The notes under the pieces: generated by a model
Seen by the model: only the letters and a program-made list of their open reading frames with translations
Databases searched by the model: none
Told to the model about the DNA's origin: nothing
Shown here: positions 12,246-22,925 of the stretch, one piece after another
Layout of the letters: the number at the start of each line of letters is the position of its first letter
How positions within the stretch are numbered: the stretch's first letter is position 1
Program-made: the position numbers and the translations under genes
Source: Dactylis glomerata
Taxonomy: Eukaryota; Streptophyta; Magnoliopsida; Poales; Poaceae
DNA length: 64,000 nt
Reading direction: 5' to 3'
Assembly (NCBI GenBank): GCA_007115705.1
Contig: QXEO01002086.1
Span: 62,001 to 126,000, forward strand

Positions 12246-14831
12246 TGTTGAATATGACCCGAAATTTATTTACCTGTTGTACTACAGATAGGAGTCCTAA
12301 CGGACTACGGCATGTTAAACGTGCTAGACGTAGCACATCTACAACTCTATTTCGTGTCCGCCAAGAAAGAGAGTTATTTGCCCCTTTATATAGTGCCAGG
12401 TAGTCATAGAATAGATGAGAGAGTTCCACCATATTGATAGCACGTAGAGGGTCTGTCCTCTCGTGTATTGTAATACTCCTCCCAATTATAGTGATACGCC
12501 GTCGTGCGTTTCGTGGTTTTTCCCGCAAGGGTTTTCCACGTAAAAATCTGTGTTCTTTGTTCTTTGTTTGATCTACTTTCGCTGCGCTATTTTGTAGTGG
12601 TATCAGAGCCGAACGCTTCAAGATCGATCCGCTGCCCCGGGAGACTCTCCGCTGCGCTCCTGGGGCAGCACCGTGCAGCGTCATCGATTGGATCAACAGT
12701 GCGGCATCATGCAGCTTTATCAAGATCAAAGCTACAGTTGTGGTTCGGGAGATCCGATCTACAAGATCAATACAGTTTCCGTCGAAGTTCCATGCGGCGT
12801 TTCTTGCGCCGTCTCCTGCGATCCAAATCGCCTTCGTCAATATCGACAGAAGCTGTTGCTGTTTCGGTGATCCGTCTGAGTCGCCGAGATCGCGTGCTGT
12901 TCCGTTCGTTCGACCGTGTTCAAGTAGTCGAAACTATCTATACAAATCGACGCCCGTGCATCAAACGGAAAGCAAGCAAGCCAGATCGATCAACACATGG
13001 ATCAAGTCCCGAGGAGAATCACGCTTTTGCTCCATTACGTGAAGCCTACAGATGAGTTTTCTTTTAATCTCCAACTGCTACTTCTTCACGTTGAGGCTGA
13101 TCAAGTTCAGCTATTGTTCCATGCTTTCTCCACGTATCTAAGGCCATCAGGTGCTAGTTACCAAAACTTCATTTAATCCGCTGTTTTTAGTCTGGCTTGT
13201 TTCATCAAGTCAAGATGCGGATTATTCTAGCACATATGGATATGAGTTGTTCGTCACCTATATGCTACAGGATCATCTGCGTACGAGGTGAAATTCGTAT
13301 CGGTGTTACAGCCGGCATGACAAAGTGAACAATCTGATTTTTCAGCTCGAGTATTGACCCATGCTTTACCCCGGTTTCAATACCGGTCTACCCGCGCCAC
13401 CTATGTTCGATGATTTGCCGCTCAGATGATCATCGTTATGATAGTTTTCAGTTCAAGGTGGAGTTTGTTGAGTTATATCCCAGTTGACAGTTTGGGCTCA
13501 ACATTAAGGCGGTTTTATTTGTGGCGTTCTACGACGACTCATTCGTCTTGGGTTATCTTATTTGAAGGCTGAAAGTTCAAGTAAGTTTTATGATTGTTCA
13601 TATTCAGTGGAATTTACATGGGAGATATTATGGATGCAAATTCAGATATTATATTGCTGCAATTACATGAAGAACACAATTCAGAAAAAATTATGGAGGA
13701 GGTGATTATTAAGCCTGTTGGTAGCCAGCATATACTCTTTTCTCTCCAGAGTTTTGCTATTATTATATGTGAAGGTTTTGTTTTGATATTGAAGTTCGTG
13801 ATGAGGATCTATTGAGGTGCAAGAGGAGATTTGTTTCTGCTAGATACTACAACATTCAGTTTAGTTGTCCTTGCTCTTTCAAGTGGGATCTATTGCAGTG
13901 TTTAAGCTCCGTTGCATGTTGAGGTTTCTTTATCCGACAGTTGTTCTACAGGGACATATTTTGACCATATCATGGATTTTTCATTAACCATTACAAGATG
14001 GCAGTTTTTGGTGTACGAGATGGCCTCCGTACCAGATGCTCTTGCATGAGTATTGTTTGCCGAGGTTTGTGCTTACTGGTTTGTAGCATGGTTTGTAGCA
14101 CGTTCATATTCCATGAGATGAGTTCTTCACAATGTTATGTGCATCAAGATGTTGCACTATGAGCTATGCGCTCACTTAGGCACCACAGGAGATATGATGA
14201 CTTATGTCATTTGATGATTGAGCACTTTCAGTTTTGGAGGTTAGTGACATAGACTCAGACTTTTATTGGCTCTTATGGGAGACCCAAGTTCGATTGTCTG
14301 CTTTGTTGATAGCTGTGTTTATTTTTCGGACGACCTACCATTGATTTGCTCAATGTGACTTCACGAGAAGTTTATTAGTCCTATGGACGTTCAAGATACA
14401 AGGTTTACTTGTGATGACTTAATTGAGGAGTTGAATGCTATCTATGACTATTGCAAGGGATTTCGGCTCAAGGTGGAGATTGTTGAATATGACCCGAAAT
14501 CTATTTACCTGTTGTACTACAGATAGGAGTCCTAACGGACTACGGCATGTTAAACGTGCTAGACGTAGCACATCTACAACTCTATTTCGTGTCCGCCAAG
14601 AAAGAGAGTTGTTTGCCCCTTTATATAGTGTCAGGTAGTCATAGAATAGATGAGAGAGTTCCACCATATTGATAGCACGTAGAGGGTCTGTCCTCTCGTG
14701 TATTGTAATACTCCTCCCAATTATAGTGATACGCCGTCGTGCGTTTCATGGTTTTTCCCGCAAGGGTTTTTCACGTAAAAATCTGTGTTCTTGTTCTTTG
14801 TTTGATCTACTTTTGCTGCGCTATTTTATAC
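12246..14831 (+). repeat. LTR-element unit 3
   Basis: LTR 12246-12596, internal 12597-14480, LTR 14481-14831. It carries the same ACAA deletion at the LTR/PBS junction as unit 2, so the two units descend from one another by duplication. Private differences include TTATATGTG (units 1 and 2 TTATATTTG, near 13766) and TTCTACAGGG (others TTCTATAGGG, near 13946). Confidence 0.88.
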
Positions 14832-17398
14832 TGTTGAATATGACCCGAAATTTATTTACCTGTTGTACTACAGATAGGAGTCCTAACGGACTACGGCATG
14901 TTAAACGTGCTAGACGTAGCACATCTACAACTCTATTTCGTGTCCGCCAAGAAAGAGAGTTATTTGCCCCTTTATATAGTGCCAGGTAGTCATAGAATAG
15001 ATGAGAGAGTTCCACCATATTGATAGCACGTAGAGGGTCTGTCCTCTCGTGTATTGTAATACTCCTCCCAATTATAGTGATACGTCGTCGTGCGTTTCGT
15101 GGTTTTTCCCGCAAGGGTTTTCCACGTAAAAATCTGTGTTCTTTGTTCTTTGTTTGATCTACTTTTGCTGCGCTATTTTATAACAAGTGGTATCAGAGCC
15201 GAAAGTTTTAAGATCTGCTGCTCGGGAGACTTTCCGCTGCGCTCCCGGGCAGCATCGCGCAGCGTCGTCTTCTTTGATCAACGACAGAGTCGCTGTCTTG
15301 CGGCATCATGCAGCTTCGCCAAGTTTAAAGCTACGGTGGGGATTTGTGAGATTCGATCTGAGATCGAGTTCCCAGTTTTGGCAATGTCCCGAGCGTCACT
15401 TTTGGAGATCCGTCCACTGCATCAGGATTTGCAGTCTCGCACCTCGCGTCGGACGGGTCGCCGAGATCACCAGTATCATCCTGTCGTTCCGTCCGCGAGC
15501 AGGCCTCATCAAAGTCGACTAGTCCGGGACGATATCCAACTCATCGCCACATCTTTCCGTCGATACTGAAGATGATTGATTTCAGCTGTAGCTGTCGGAC
15601 CAGGCGATTATTTAATCGACGCTGAAGCTGTGCACCAGATCGATCAACCATCAATTAACTGATCAAGTTCAAGGCTAGGTATAAAAGCGATCAGGTTCTG
15701 CTGGTTCTCACGTGAAGACAATCTGCCACTATTTCAGCTACTGTCCCATGCCTTCCTACATGTCCAAGGCCAATGCCATCAGGTGCTATTTACAAGTTTT
15801 ATTTACTTCGCTGTTTATAGATTCTATCGAGAGTCTCTTTGTTCTGGCATCTTTCAAGCCAAGATGCGGATTATTTTAGCGCAGATGGTTATGAGATCAA
15901 AAGTGAACAATCTAATTTTTCAGCTTGAGCATTGACCCATGCTCTATCCGGTCCCAATACCGGTTTCATCCGTGCCACCTATGTTCGATGATTTGCCGCT
16001 CAGATGATCATCGTTTTCTGAAAGTTTTTCAGTTCAAGGTGGAGTTTGTTGAGTTATATCCAAGTTGTCAGTTTGGGCTCAATATTAAGGCGGTTTAGTT
16101 GCAGCGTTCTACGACGACTTGTTCGTTTATTGGGTTATCTTATTTGAAGGCTGGAAGTTCAAGTAAGTTTTATGATTGTTCATATTCAGTGGAATTTACA
16201 TGGGAGATATTATGGATGCAAATTCAGATATTATATTGCTGCAATTACATGAAGAACACAATTCAGTTATGAAAAAAAATTATGGAGGAGGTGATTATTA
16301 AGCCTGTTGGTAGCCCGCATATACTCTTTTCTCTCCAGAGTTTTGCTGTTATTACATGTGAAGGTTTTATTTTGATATTGAAGTTCGTGATGAGGATCTA
16401 TTGAGGTGCCAGAGGACATTTGTTTCTGCTAGATACTACAACATTCAGTTTGGTTGTCTTTGCTCTTTCAAGAGGGGTCTATTGCAGAGTTGCTCCGTTG
16501 CATATTAAGAAGTTCTTTCATCCGACAGTTGTTCTACAGGGACAAATTTTGACTATGTCATGGATTTTTTATTAACCATTGCAAGTCGGCAGCTTTTGGT
16601 GTACGTGTTCCGTACCAGATGCTCTTGCATGAGTACTGTTTGCCGAGGTTTGTGCTTACTGGTTTGTAGCACATTCAAATTCCATGAGATGAGTTCTTCA
16701 CAATGTTATCTGCACCAAGATGTTGCACTATGAGCTATGCGCTCACTAAGGCACCACAGGAGATATGATGACTTATGTCATTTGATGATTGAGCACTTTC
16801 AGTTTTGGAGGTTAGTGACACAGACTCAGACTTTTATTGGCTCTTGTGGGAGATCAAAGCTCGTTTGTCTGCTTTGTTAACAGCTGTGTTGTTTTTGGAC
16901 GACCTACCATTTGATTTGCTCAATGCGACTTCATGAGAAGTTTATTTGTCCTATGGACGTTTCAAGACACAAGGTTTACTTGTGATGACTTTAATTGAGG
17001 AGTTATCTATAACTATTGCAAGGGATTTCGGCTCAAGGTGGAGATTGTTGAATATGATCCGAAATCTATTTACCTGTTGTACTACAGATAGGAGTCCTAA
17101 CGGACTACGGCATGTTAAACGTGCTAGATGTAGCACATCTACAACTCTATTTCGTGTCCGTCAAGAAAGAGTGTTGTTTGCCCCTTTATATAGTGCCAGG
17201 TAGTCATAGAATAGATGAGAGAGTTCCACCATATTGATAGCACGTAGAGGGTCTGTCCTCTCGTGTATTGTAATACTCCTCCCAATTATAGTGATACGCC
17301 GTCGTGCGTTTCGTGGTTTTTCCCGCAAGGGTTTTCCACGTAAAAATCTGTGTTCTTGTTCTTTGTTTGATCTACTTTTGCTGCGCTATTTTATAACA
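14832..17398 (+). repeat. LTR-element unit 4, divergent internal domain
   Basis: LTR 14832-15185, internal 15186-17045, LTR 17046-17398. The LTR ends are complete (TATAACA). The internal domain is recognisably the same family but clearly diverged from units 1 to 3: its leader (about 15205-15700) differs by many substitutions and indels, and the central part (from about 16140) is closer. The short frame present in units 1 to 3 (73 codons at 8422-8643) is disrupted here by an insertion near 16266, so that frame is probably not under coding constraint. Confidence 0.85.
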
Positions 17399-17403
17399 AC
17401 CAG

Positions 17404-19376
17404 GTCCAAGCACCCAGCCAGAACGGCAACCGAGAAGAGGACTGAACGAAGAGGGCTCCCCTTGCCGACGCATCGCTGTGGCAGCACACATCAGGCGGCG
17501 ACGCAGGCACGCTGGGCAACGTGGTCGACGACATCTTGTTGTAGCACGGGCGTCGCCAGAGGTTCCTCTCGCCGTCGAGCTGCAAGCTCACACGAGAGAC
17601 ACGCACGCGCGCACCTAGCCTAGCACCTGGATTGACTGGGCATGCGAGGTGTAGCATGTAGCTGCTAGCTGGTTGTCAGGTGCACGCTCGACTGTGCCGA
17701 GATCAGAGCCCAGCGTCTCCTCCAACGGAGCAGGGCCAAGCGACGACGTACGCCAGCCTCCCATGCCCGCACATGCGTGTCGTTGTAGGCGCGCTGGGCG
17801 ATGTGTCGACGGTCGGCGAGAGCAGGGACATCGTGCACGGCGGGCGACCTCGAGCCTCGCAGGGGAGCCACAGGAGTGCGCGTCGCCAGCTTGGGGTGCC
17901 GGAGTTGGGCACGAGCGCCATGCCAGCGCGTGGAGCGCGTCGTGAACTTGAGCTGACGGACAGGCGCGCGAGCTCTATTCGCCGACCAAGCGTGCTGGCC
18001 GACCTTCACGAGGTTGCGCAACTCAGCGCGAACGGGAGCTCGATGGAGGGGAGGAGAGGCACTGCGGTGAGGTGGAGGGTGGCTGGCTACTGGAGAGGTG
18101 GAGCGGGGAGGGGAGGCCTGTTGCTCGAGAGGTCGAGCAGGAAGGAGGAGATGGGGATCTGAGGTAGGTTGCCTAGGAGAAGGTAGAGATCATGCTGCGC
18201 TCGTGCTTTTTGCTGCTGCTCGCCATTGCTACACGTGGAGTCACTTGTCGATTTGGGGATTTTCTGGTGGACGTGTTGGGAAAGAGTGAAGCGAATTAGG
18301 AATTTCTGGTGGAACTCGTGTGAGGGAAGGCTGAATGTGATTAGCGAGCAGTTGAGACTGTTCTTCAGTTCTTGTGCCACTTTGCAGTTATTTGGTAACA
18401 GATACTGAACTTCATCTCGTCATGTTGTATAAGATGTGCTATTTAACATTTAGATTATTACTTGAATGTTTGTGTCATATTTTGTTCTTGACATGACCAC
18501 GTGAGTGAACCTAGACTATGCAACAAATCTGGTTTAGCAAATGAATAGAGCTGCATGAATCATATATCTGCACTTTTTATATACACACTTTAATCCAGCG
18601 CTAATGAGCTGAATGACTGTAGTTGATATATGTTTTGCTAACTGAGCGGATGATGCAAGCACATTTCTAATTTTGTGTACGCTGAAGCTCTAAATTCTGC
18701 TAGCATATGATCTATATGTCCATTTTTTGAATGAATGTTTACTCGCATGCTTGTCTGACTGTGAAATGCAGAGTTAGAAATGAGTGAACCATCTCAATGT
18801 GGAATCAGAGAACATGCCAACATGAACTGGATATTTACTTTTCTTTTCGGTTTAAAACTTGTTGTTGTGTACTACCTTTTAGCTTCATTCTAAAATATAA
18901 GCTTTTTTAGAAAGCTAATTTAGCATTTTAACAAGACTTGTATTTTAAAACGAGGGACAACACTTTCTAGACCACCTAAGAAGTCGAGCTAGGGCCGCCC
19001 GTGTGGTGCGCCATGCAGATGGTGGCCAACTGTGAGCCGTATAGCCTGTTGGTGGAGCTCCTCATGAACGTTATCATAATAAAAAACAAAATATAAAACA
19101 ATCATTTGCATTGCGGAATTTTCTCTTGGTGTCTTCGCGAGTGTAATGCCGCACCTCAAGATTGTCCAACACGTCGAGGTGTGGCTCTATTCGGCTATGT
19201 GCGTCTGACGAGGATATGGTGACAAGGATCAGCATGATTGCTAACTTAGACATGCGTGAAATTCTCCATGGGCAAAAAAAATTCATCTTCAACATGTTGA
19301 AGTTGATTGGATATGTGACACATCATAATTTGCAATGGGAACATACTTTCAACCAGTGATGTAAGGATGTTTTTCT
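17404..19376 (+). other. Helitron body right of the LTR array
   Basis: 17404-18180 is GC-rich with overlapping long frames on both strands and no family I can name; 18180-19370 is AT-rich. A fragment near 18890-18965 (CTAAAATATAAGC ... GTATTTTAAAACGAGGG) resembles a decayed Stowaway-type MITE. 19074-19295 holds a short minus-strand frame of unknown nature. Captured gene fragments are common in Helitrons, but I cannot identify a donor. Confidence 0.4.
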
Positions 19377-19406
19377 CCCGTTGCAACGCACGGGCACATA
19401 TGCTAG
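19377..19406 (+). other. Helitron 3' terminal hairpin and CTAG end
   Basis: CCCGT pairs with ACGGG across an 8-base loop, followed by CACATATG and CTAG, then host T at 19407. This is the canonical Helitron terminator arrangement. Confidence 0.82.
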
Positions 19407-19431
19407 TATAATTAATATATGCTATTGTTAC

Positions 19432-20954
19432 CTGTAAACCTTTTTGTTGTTGTGAAGCTCACGCATCCTTGTTTTATCAAGGGATCTCCGTAGGTACCAT
19501 CATTACACTGGCAACGGTAAGTTCCGGGCATATTAATGCAGATTCCATAACATGGATATGCTTCCGGGTGTTTACACTCGTCAATGTCTGAGAAAGGCAC
19601 AAGGAAATATGAGAATACACCATATGCTTTTATGGGAGTCGGACTAATTAATCTGGTAGTAGTAGTAGAACTATGAAATTATTTGCCAATCCCCATAAAG
19701 AGATAACATGATGCGTGTATAAATCTGTATTCTTTTACCTTCACATCCATTTTGTTTGGAAGCATTGCCCTTGAAACCAAGAGGGCACTGACAGTCATAT
19801 CCTCTACGTGTGTTTTTGCACTCGCCGTAGCACGGGTACAAGTCCGGATAATCGCATTCGTTGATATCTGGACATATCCCAATATGCCGAGAAAGGTATT
19901 TATTAATTAAATATACTGTGCACGTTTATGTAGGCAAGGAAGGAAAAAATAATTTGAGCAGTGTATTATTACCGTAGCAGCCATGGGAGATGTATGGGTT
20001 GCCTTGGTATCCACCAGAACACTCGCAGTTATGCCCAAGGTTAGCAGTCTCATAAGAATAGGAATTATAAGAAACAGTGGTATAGTTGTGGCAAAAGCTG
20101 TGTTTACTGCGGCACGAAGGCGAAGACCCATTGGTATGACATACCGAGTTGGTGATCACCCATGCTAGCCTGGCGGGGACTGTGAGACCGTGACCGTAAT
20201 GTGAATACTCCGTGACGTTAAAAAAGTAGTCGGATTCCATGACGAACACTTGGTCTAGGCGGAGTTCTTCTGGGCCTTCCGGTATGCCAATCATATGATA
20301 CTGTAATTGGTAGGAGGAGCGACTCTCAAGTATGATTGCCAGGCAACAGCCAATGCCGGAGCAGATAGCGATGCTACCAATGCTGTTTTGCTCCGGGCAG
20401 AAAGGAGAGCAAGAGCTGACTAGTGTCATATCGCCTCCGAGGAGGGAGACTTGGACTTGGCACCCGAGTGCTACTAAGCTGGTCCGCCCTCCCGCTACAA
20501 AGTATGGCCCGTCGGCGGCGTATCCCGGGCCGCCGACTCGCCACGTTCTCAAGGTGGTTGTTCCTTCTGAAGTCGGCAGCACGAGGAAGTTGTACGTGGT
20601 GCTGTTGACCCGCACCGTACCGTTGGGAAGATCAATGTCGAGCACCTGAACAGTGCCGTCGCCGAGGTACAGCTGCGGCGGGCTGTACGAGTGGTTGCAG
20701 GTAAGGTTGAAGCCGCCGTGGTGGTAGCAGCCAGGCTCAACCCCGAACGGGTAGGGGATGCTGATATTGCCGCAGAGGGTGGTGCACTTACTCCTCGTAG
20801 CTGCAGCAGCCGGTGCGCGTGATGCCCCGGCGCCCAACGGCGGCGGCAGCAGAAGCAGAATTGCAGCGGCCACAGAGAACCTTGCAGTTATCCCCCGCCA
20901 TGTCGACCTTAACCATGTCATTTTGGTATTTGTTACCTCAATGCTCTTGCACAT
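19432..20954 (-). CDS. Wall-associated receptor kinase, exons 1-3 (signal peptide, GUB_WAK and EGF domains)
   Basis: N-terminal half of the WAK gene completed by the kinase exon at 5437-6642. Exon 1 is 19973-20954. The likely start is the Met at 20921 (MTWLRSTWRG then a hydrophobic signal peptide), with an alternative Met at 20954. The galacturonan-binding GUB_WAK domain follows (CTTLCGNISIPYPFGVEPGC, FNLTCNHSY, VNSTTYNF), and exon 1 ends in a cysteine-rich CECSGGYQGNPYISHGCYG block. Exon 2 (19739-19867) encodes an EGF module, DINECDYPDLYPCYGECKN. Exon 3 (19432-19587) encodes a calcium-binding EGF module, DIDECKHPEAYPCYGICIN. All junctions are GT/AG and all introns are phase 1, matching exon 4. 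The product would be a plasma-membrane receptor with a wall-binding ectodomain. Confidence 0.9.
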
Positions 20955-21490
20955 AGAAATATATAAGTAGTATTTTTTTTCAATGTACCATTACTTTTAG
21001 CCAACTGATTAGCACGCGGAGTTAGCGTTTGTTAGTTCCACCACCACCAGTATCATAGTGACTGAATAAAGTATGTGGAACTATCTACCTATAGATGTCA
21101 CTTTTTAGTTAGCTTTTAGCCAGCATGCAGAAAAATAGTCCACAAAATCATGTTTTTTCATGAGGGAAGTTACGTGGAAATTCACAAAAGTTAAAAAACG
21201 TATCAAGCTCAAAATAATTAGTCTTGGTCTCGAAACGACGTGCTTAGAACGGTAGACATTCGTCAATTCATTGGAGGGATGTAAGGAGACCGCTTTATGA
21301 CGCATACACAACGGGTCAAGCGTGACCTACAACATCAGTATTAGGGAAGTCCACCACCGAAAGCCGTTCTTCTCCGCATGTTTGACGACGACGACCAAAC
21401 CAACAAAATCCTGCTCCGATGTGTTCCGATGTTTTCGTTTGGTGTCACCAAATAGAATGTAATGGGACGGTTCTGAGACTCAGACATTGG
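20955..21490. promoter_or_regulatory. WAK upstream region
   Basis: AT-rich sequence upstream of the minus-strand WAK start. No clear TATA box could be assigned with confidence. It ends against the duplicated WAK fragment at 21497, so the regulatory region may have been rearranged. Confidence 0.3.
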
Positions 21491-21496
21491 CTGTCC

Positions 21497-21580
21497 TTTC
21501 TGCGCGGAGCAAAACAGCATAGGTAGCATCGCTATCTGCTCCGGCATTGGCTGTTGCCTGACAATCATACTTGAGAGTCG
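21497..21580 (+). pseudogene. Inverted fragment of WAK exon 1
   Basis: The plus strand reads NSIGSIAICSGIGCCL then TIILESR, matching WAK exon 1 (reverse complement of about 20322-20398) with only two or three base differences over about 76 bp. It is opposite in orientation to the WAK gene and lacks the rest of the exon. The near identity implies a recent partial duplication or gene conversion. Confidence 0.75.
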
Positions 21581-21687
21581 GGAGGGGTTTTTAATTAACC
21601 GAAGATTATGCAACCCCAGACATAAACTACTTGATCAGTCACTCCCATCGGGAGGGGTTTTTAATTAACTGAAGATTATGCAACCCA
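21578..21687. repeat. 70-bp-spaced direct repeat
   Basis: The ~40-bp block beginning TCGGGAGGGGTTTTTAATTA occurs at 21578-21617 and again at 21648-21687 with one mismatch (AACC versus AACT). It abuts the inverted WAK fragment and may mark its rearrangement junction. Confidence 0.7.
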
Positions 21688-21785
21688 AAGATTTTGGATA
21701 TTGAAGCAGTCAAACAAGGCTAAAAGCGACTAAAAATATGATTCTCGAGTTGTGTCATCGCGACAAAATTGGAATGTCGTGATTG

Positions 21786-22137
21786 TAACAGATCATGAAG
21801 GTAAGACCCCAGGATCCGTCCTGTGTGGCCTGGTATACGCACCTGGATGTGCTCTGCTAGTAATTTTCCGTATCTACGATGCGAAGAAAAATCCCGGTGA
21901 ACGCACTAGGTATCCTGAGAATTACTGGAATCCTTTCTTTGTAAGTCCTAAATGCGGCAAATAACAGATCATGAAGGTAAGACCCCAGGATCCGTCCTGT
22001 GTGGCCTGGTATACGCACCTGGATGCGCTCTGCTAGTAATTTTCCGTATCTACGATGCGAAGAAAAATCCCGGTGAACGCACTAGGTATCCTGAGAATTA
22101 CTGGAATCCTTTCTTTGTAAGTCCTAAATGCGACAAA
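21786..22137. repeat. Two tandem 176-bp repeats
   Basis: The block beginning TAACAGATCATGAAGGTAAG at 21786 repeats at 21962 with very few differences (GATGTGCTC versus GATGCGCTC; GCGGCAA versus GCGACAA). It lies in the 3' internal part of the LTR element whose LTR is at 22402-22745. Confidence 0.8.
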
Positions 22138-22745
22138 AGATTGGGTTAGATCAGGTATCAGACTCAAGTCCAGGGGCTTAAGTCTAAAGTAGGTAGCAAG
22201 TTTCTGCTCCCGCAGTTAACTGGTTTCCTGATCCGTCAGAGAAGCCAGGCTTGTTAACCAAAATCCCATTGAGAAATAAAATAATCTGAGTTGTTTAAAT
22301 GAGTATAGGAAAAACAAGAAGTTGAAGATTGATCAAGTTGAAGATATGAAGATTTGAGATTCAACCCGAATCTACAATTCTGGTAGAATCTCGGGGGCTA
22401 CTGATAAGGGTATAGCTAATAGAGCCCGTTATCTTTGTACCCCTGAGGCCCGTTAAGATAGGCTCAGTCATAGGCATAGTCAAAATACAAGTTGATATCG
22501 TATACAGACACTGTAATTTGTATTGAACCCGACCGGGTCCTTGAGACCTGGCCACCTATATATAGGGGTCAGGAGAGGCCGACCAGGGAGAGATTGAGAT
22601 TGAGCCAATTGAGTACCATGCTTATTCTCGATACACGCATAATCACGCCTTGTTTGACTGGCCTCTACCTTCAAGTTCATCTGACGCCCTCTTCCCCCGA
22701 TCCTAAGTCCTTCATCTAGGACATTTTTCGAGTTAACCCTCGTCA
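22138..22745 (+). mobile_element. 3' end of an LTR retrotransposon with its LTR
   Basis: A purine tract TCTCGGGGGCTAC (about 22390-22401) precedes TGATAAGGGTATAGC at 22402, an LTR-like block of about 344 bp ending near CCCTCGTCA at 22745. The LTR has a promoter-like CTATATATAGG at about 22555. The sequence upstream is non-coding internal domain. The left end of the element is not visible, so it is a truncated or rearranged copy. Its right boundary abuts the truncated H2A copy (GGTGCCAACACATTGGGC). Confidence 0.6.
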
Positions 22746-22925
22746 ACCGGTGCCAACACATTGGGCATACCTGCCCTTCTTAAGGTAGCGCTCAATGCGG
22801 CCGACACAGAACTAGAGCCCTGCCTTGACAGATCGTGTCATAGACTTCTTCCTAGGACCGACGGCCTTGTGCCTAGCAGCTCTGTTCTTCCTCTTTGATC
22901 AGGATCCTATGCTTGAGACGTCCAT
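22746..22925 (-). pseudogene. Histone H2A pseudogene (copy A), truncated
   Basis: Homologous to the intact H2A at 33910-34413. The start codon is retained at 22925, but a stop occurs at the ninth codon (MDVSSIGS then stop). GPRKKS, TRSVKAGLQF, GRIERYLKKGRYAQ are still readable. The coding sequence ends abruptly where the LTR element begins, losing the histone-fold second half and SPKK tail. Upstream sequence to about 23480 still resembles the H2A promoter of copy B. Confidence 0.88.

Larger units (their letters stand above)
7071..17398 (+). mobile_element. Four-unit head-to-tail array of a non-autonomous LTR retrotransposon
   Basis: The array starts TGTTGAATATGACCCG at 7071 and ends TTTTATAACA at 17398. 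The 5-bp target duplication ACCAG lies at 7066-7070 and 17399-17403. It contains eight ~351-353 bp LTRs and four ~1.9 kb internal domains in the order LTR-int-LTR/LTR-int-LTR repeated four times, with a 2586-bp period for units 1 to 3. No gag, protease, integrase or reverse transcriptase frames are visible. PBS-like TGGTATCAGAGC (initiator Met tRNA type) follows the leading LTR of each unit and a purine tract (AAGGTGGAGAT) precedes the closing LTR. Size and lack of coding recall TRIM-class elements such as wheat Veju, though that name is from memory and unverified. Outer target repeats show a single integration locus. Confidence 0.9.
6727..19406 (+). mobile_element. Helitron inserted in the WAK intron, interrupted by an LTR-element array
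   Basis: The left end begins TCTCTACTAATAATATTGC immediately after an A. The right end has the hairpin CCCGT-TGCAACGC-ACGGG (19377-19394), then eight bases, then CTAG (19403-19406) followed by T. A^T insertion, 5'-TC start, short 3' hairpin and CTRR terminus are the defining Helitron features. Without the LTR array (7071-17398 plus one 5-bp target repeat) it is about 2.3 kb, with no Rep/helicase reading frame, so it is non-autonomous. Its body includes a GC-rich block (17404-18180) with long overlapping frames that could be captured gene sequence, and an AT-rich right part. It lies between WAK exon 3 and exon 4. Confidence 0.8.

Noticed and set aside
17680..18162. 160-codon frame in the GC-rich Helitron body
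   Set aside because: GC-rich sequence opens all six frames; no family similarity or splice context was seen.
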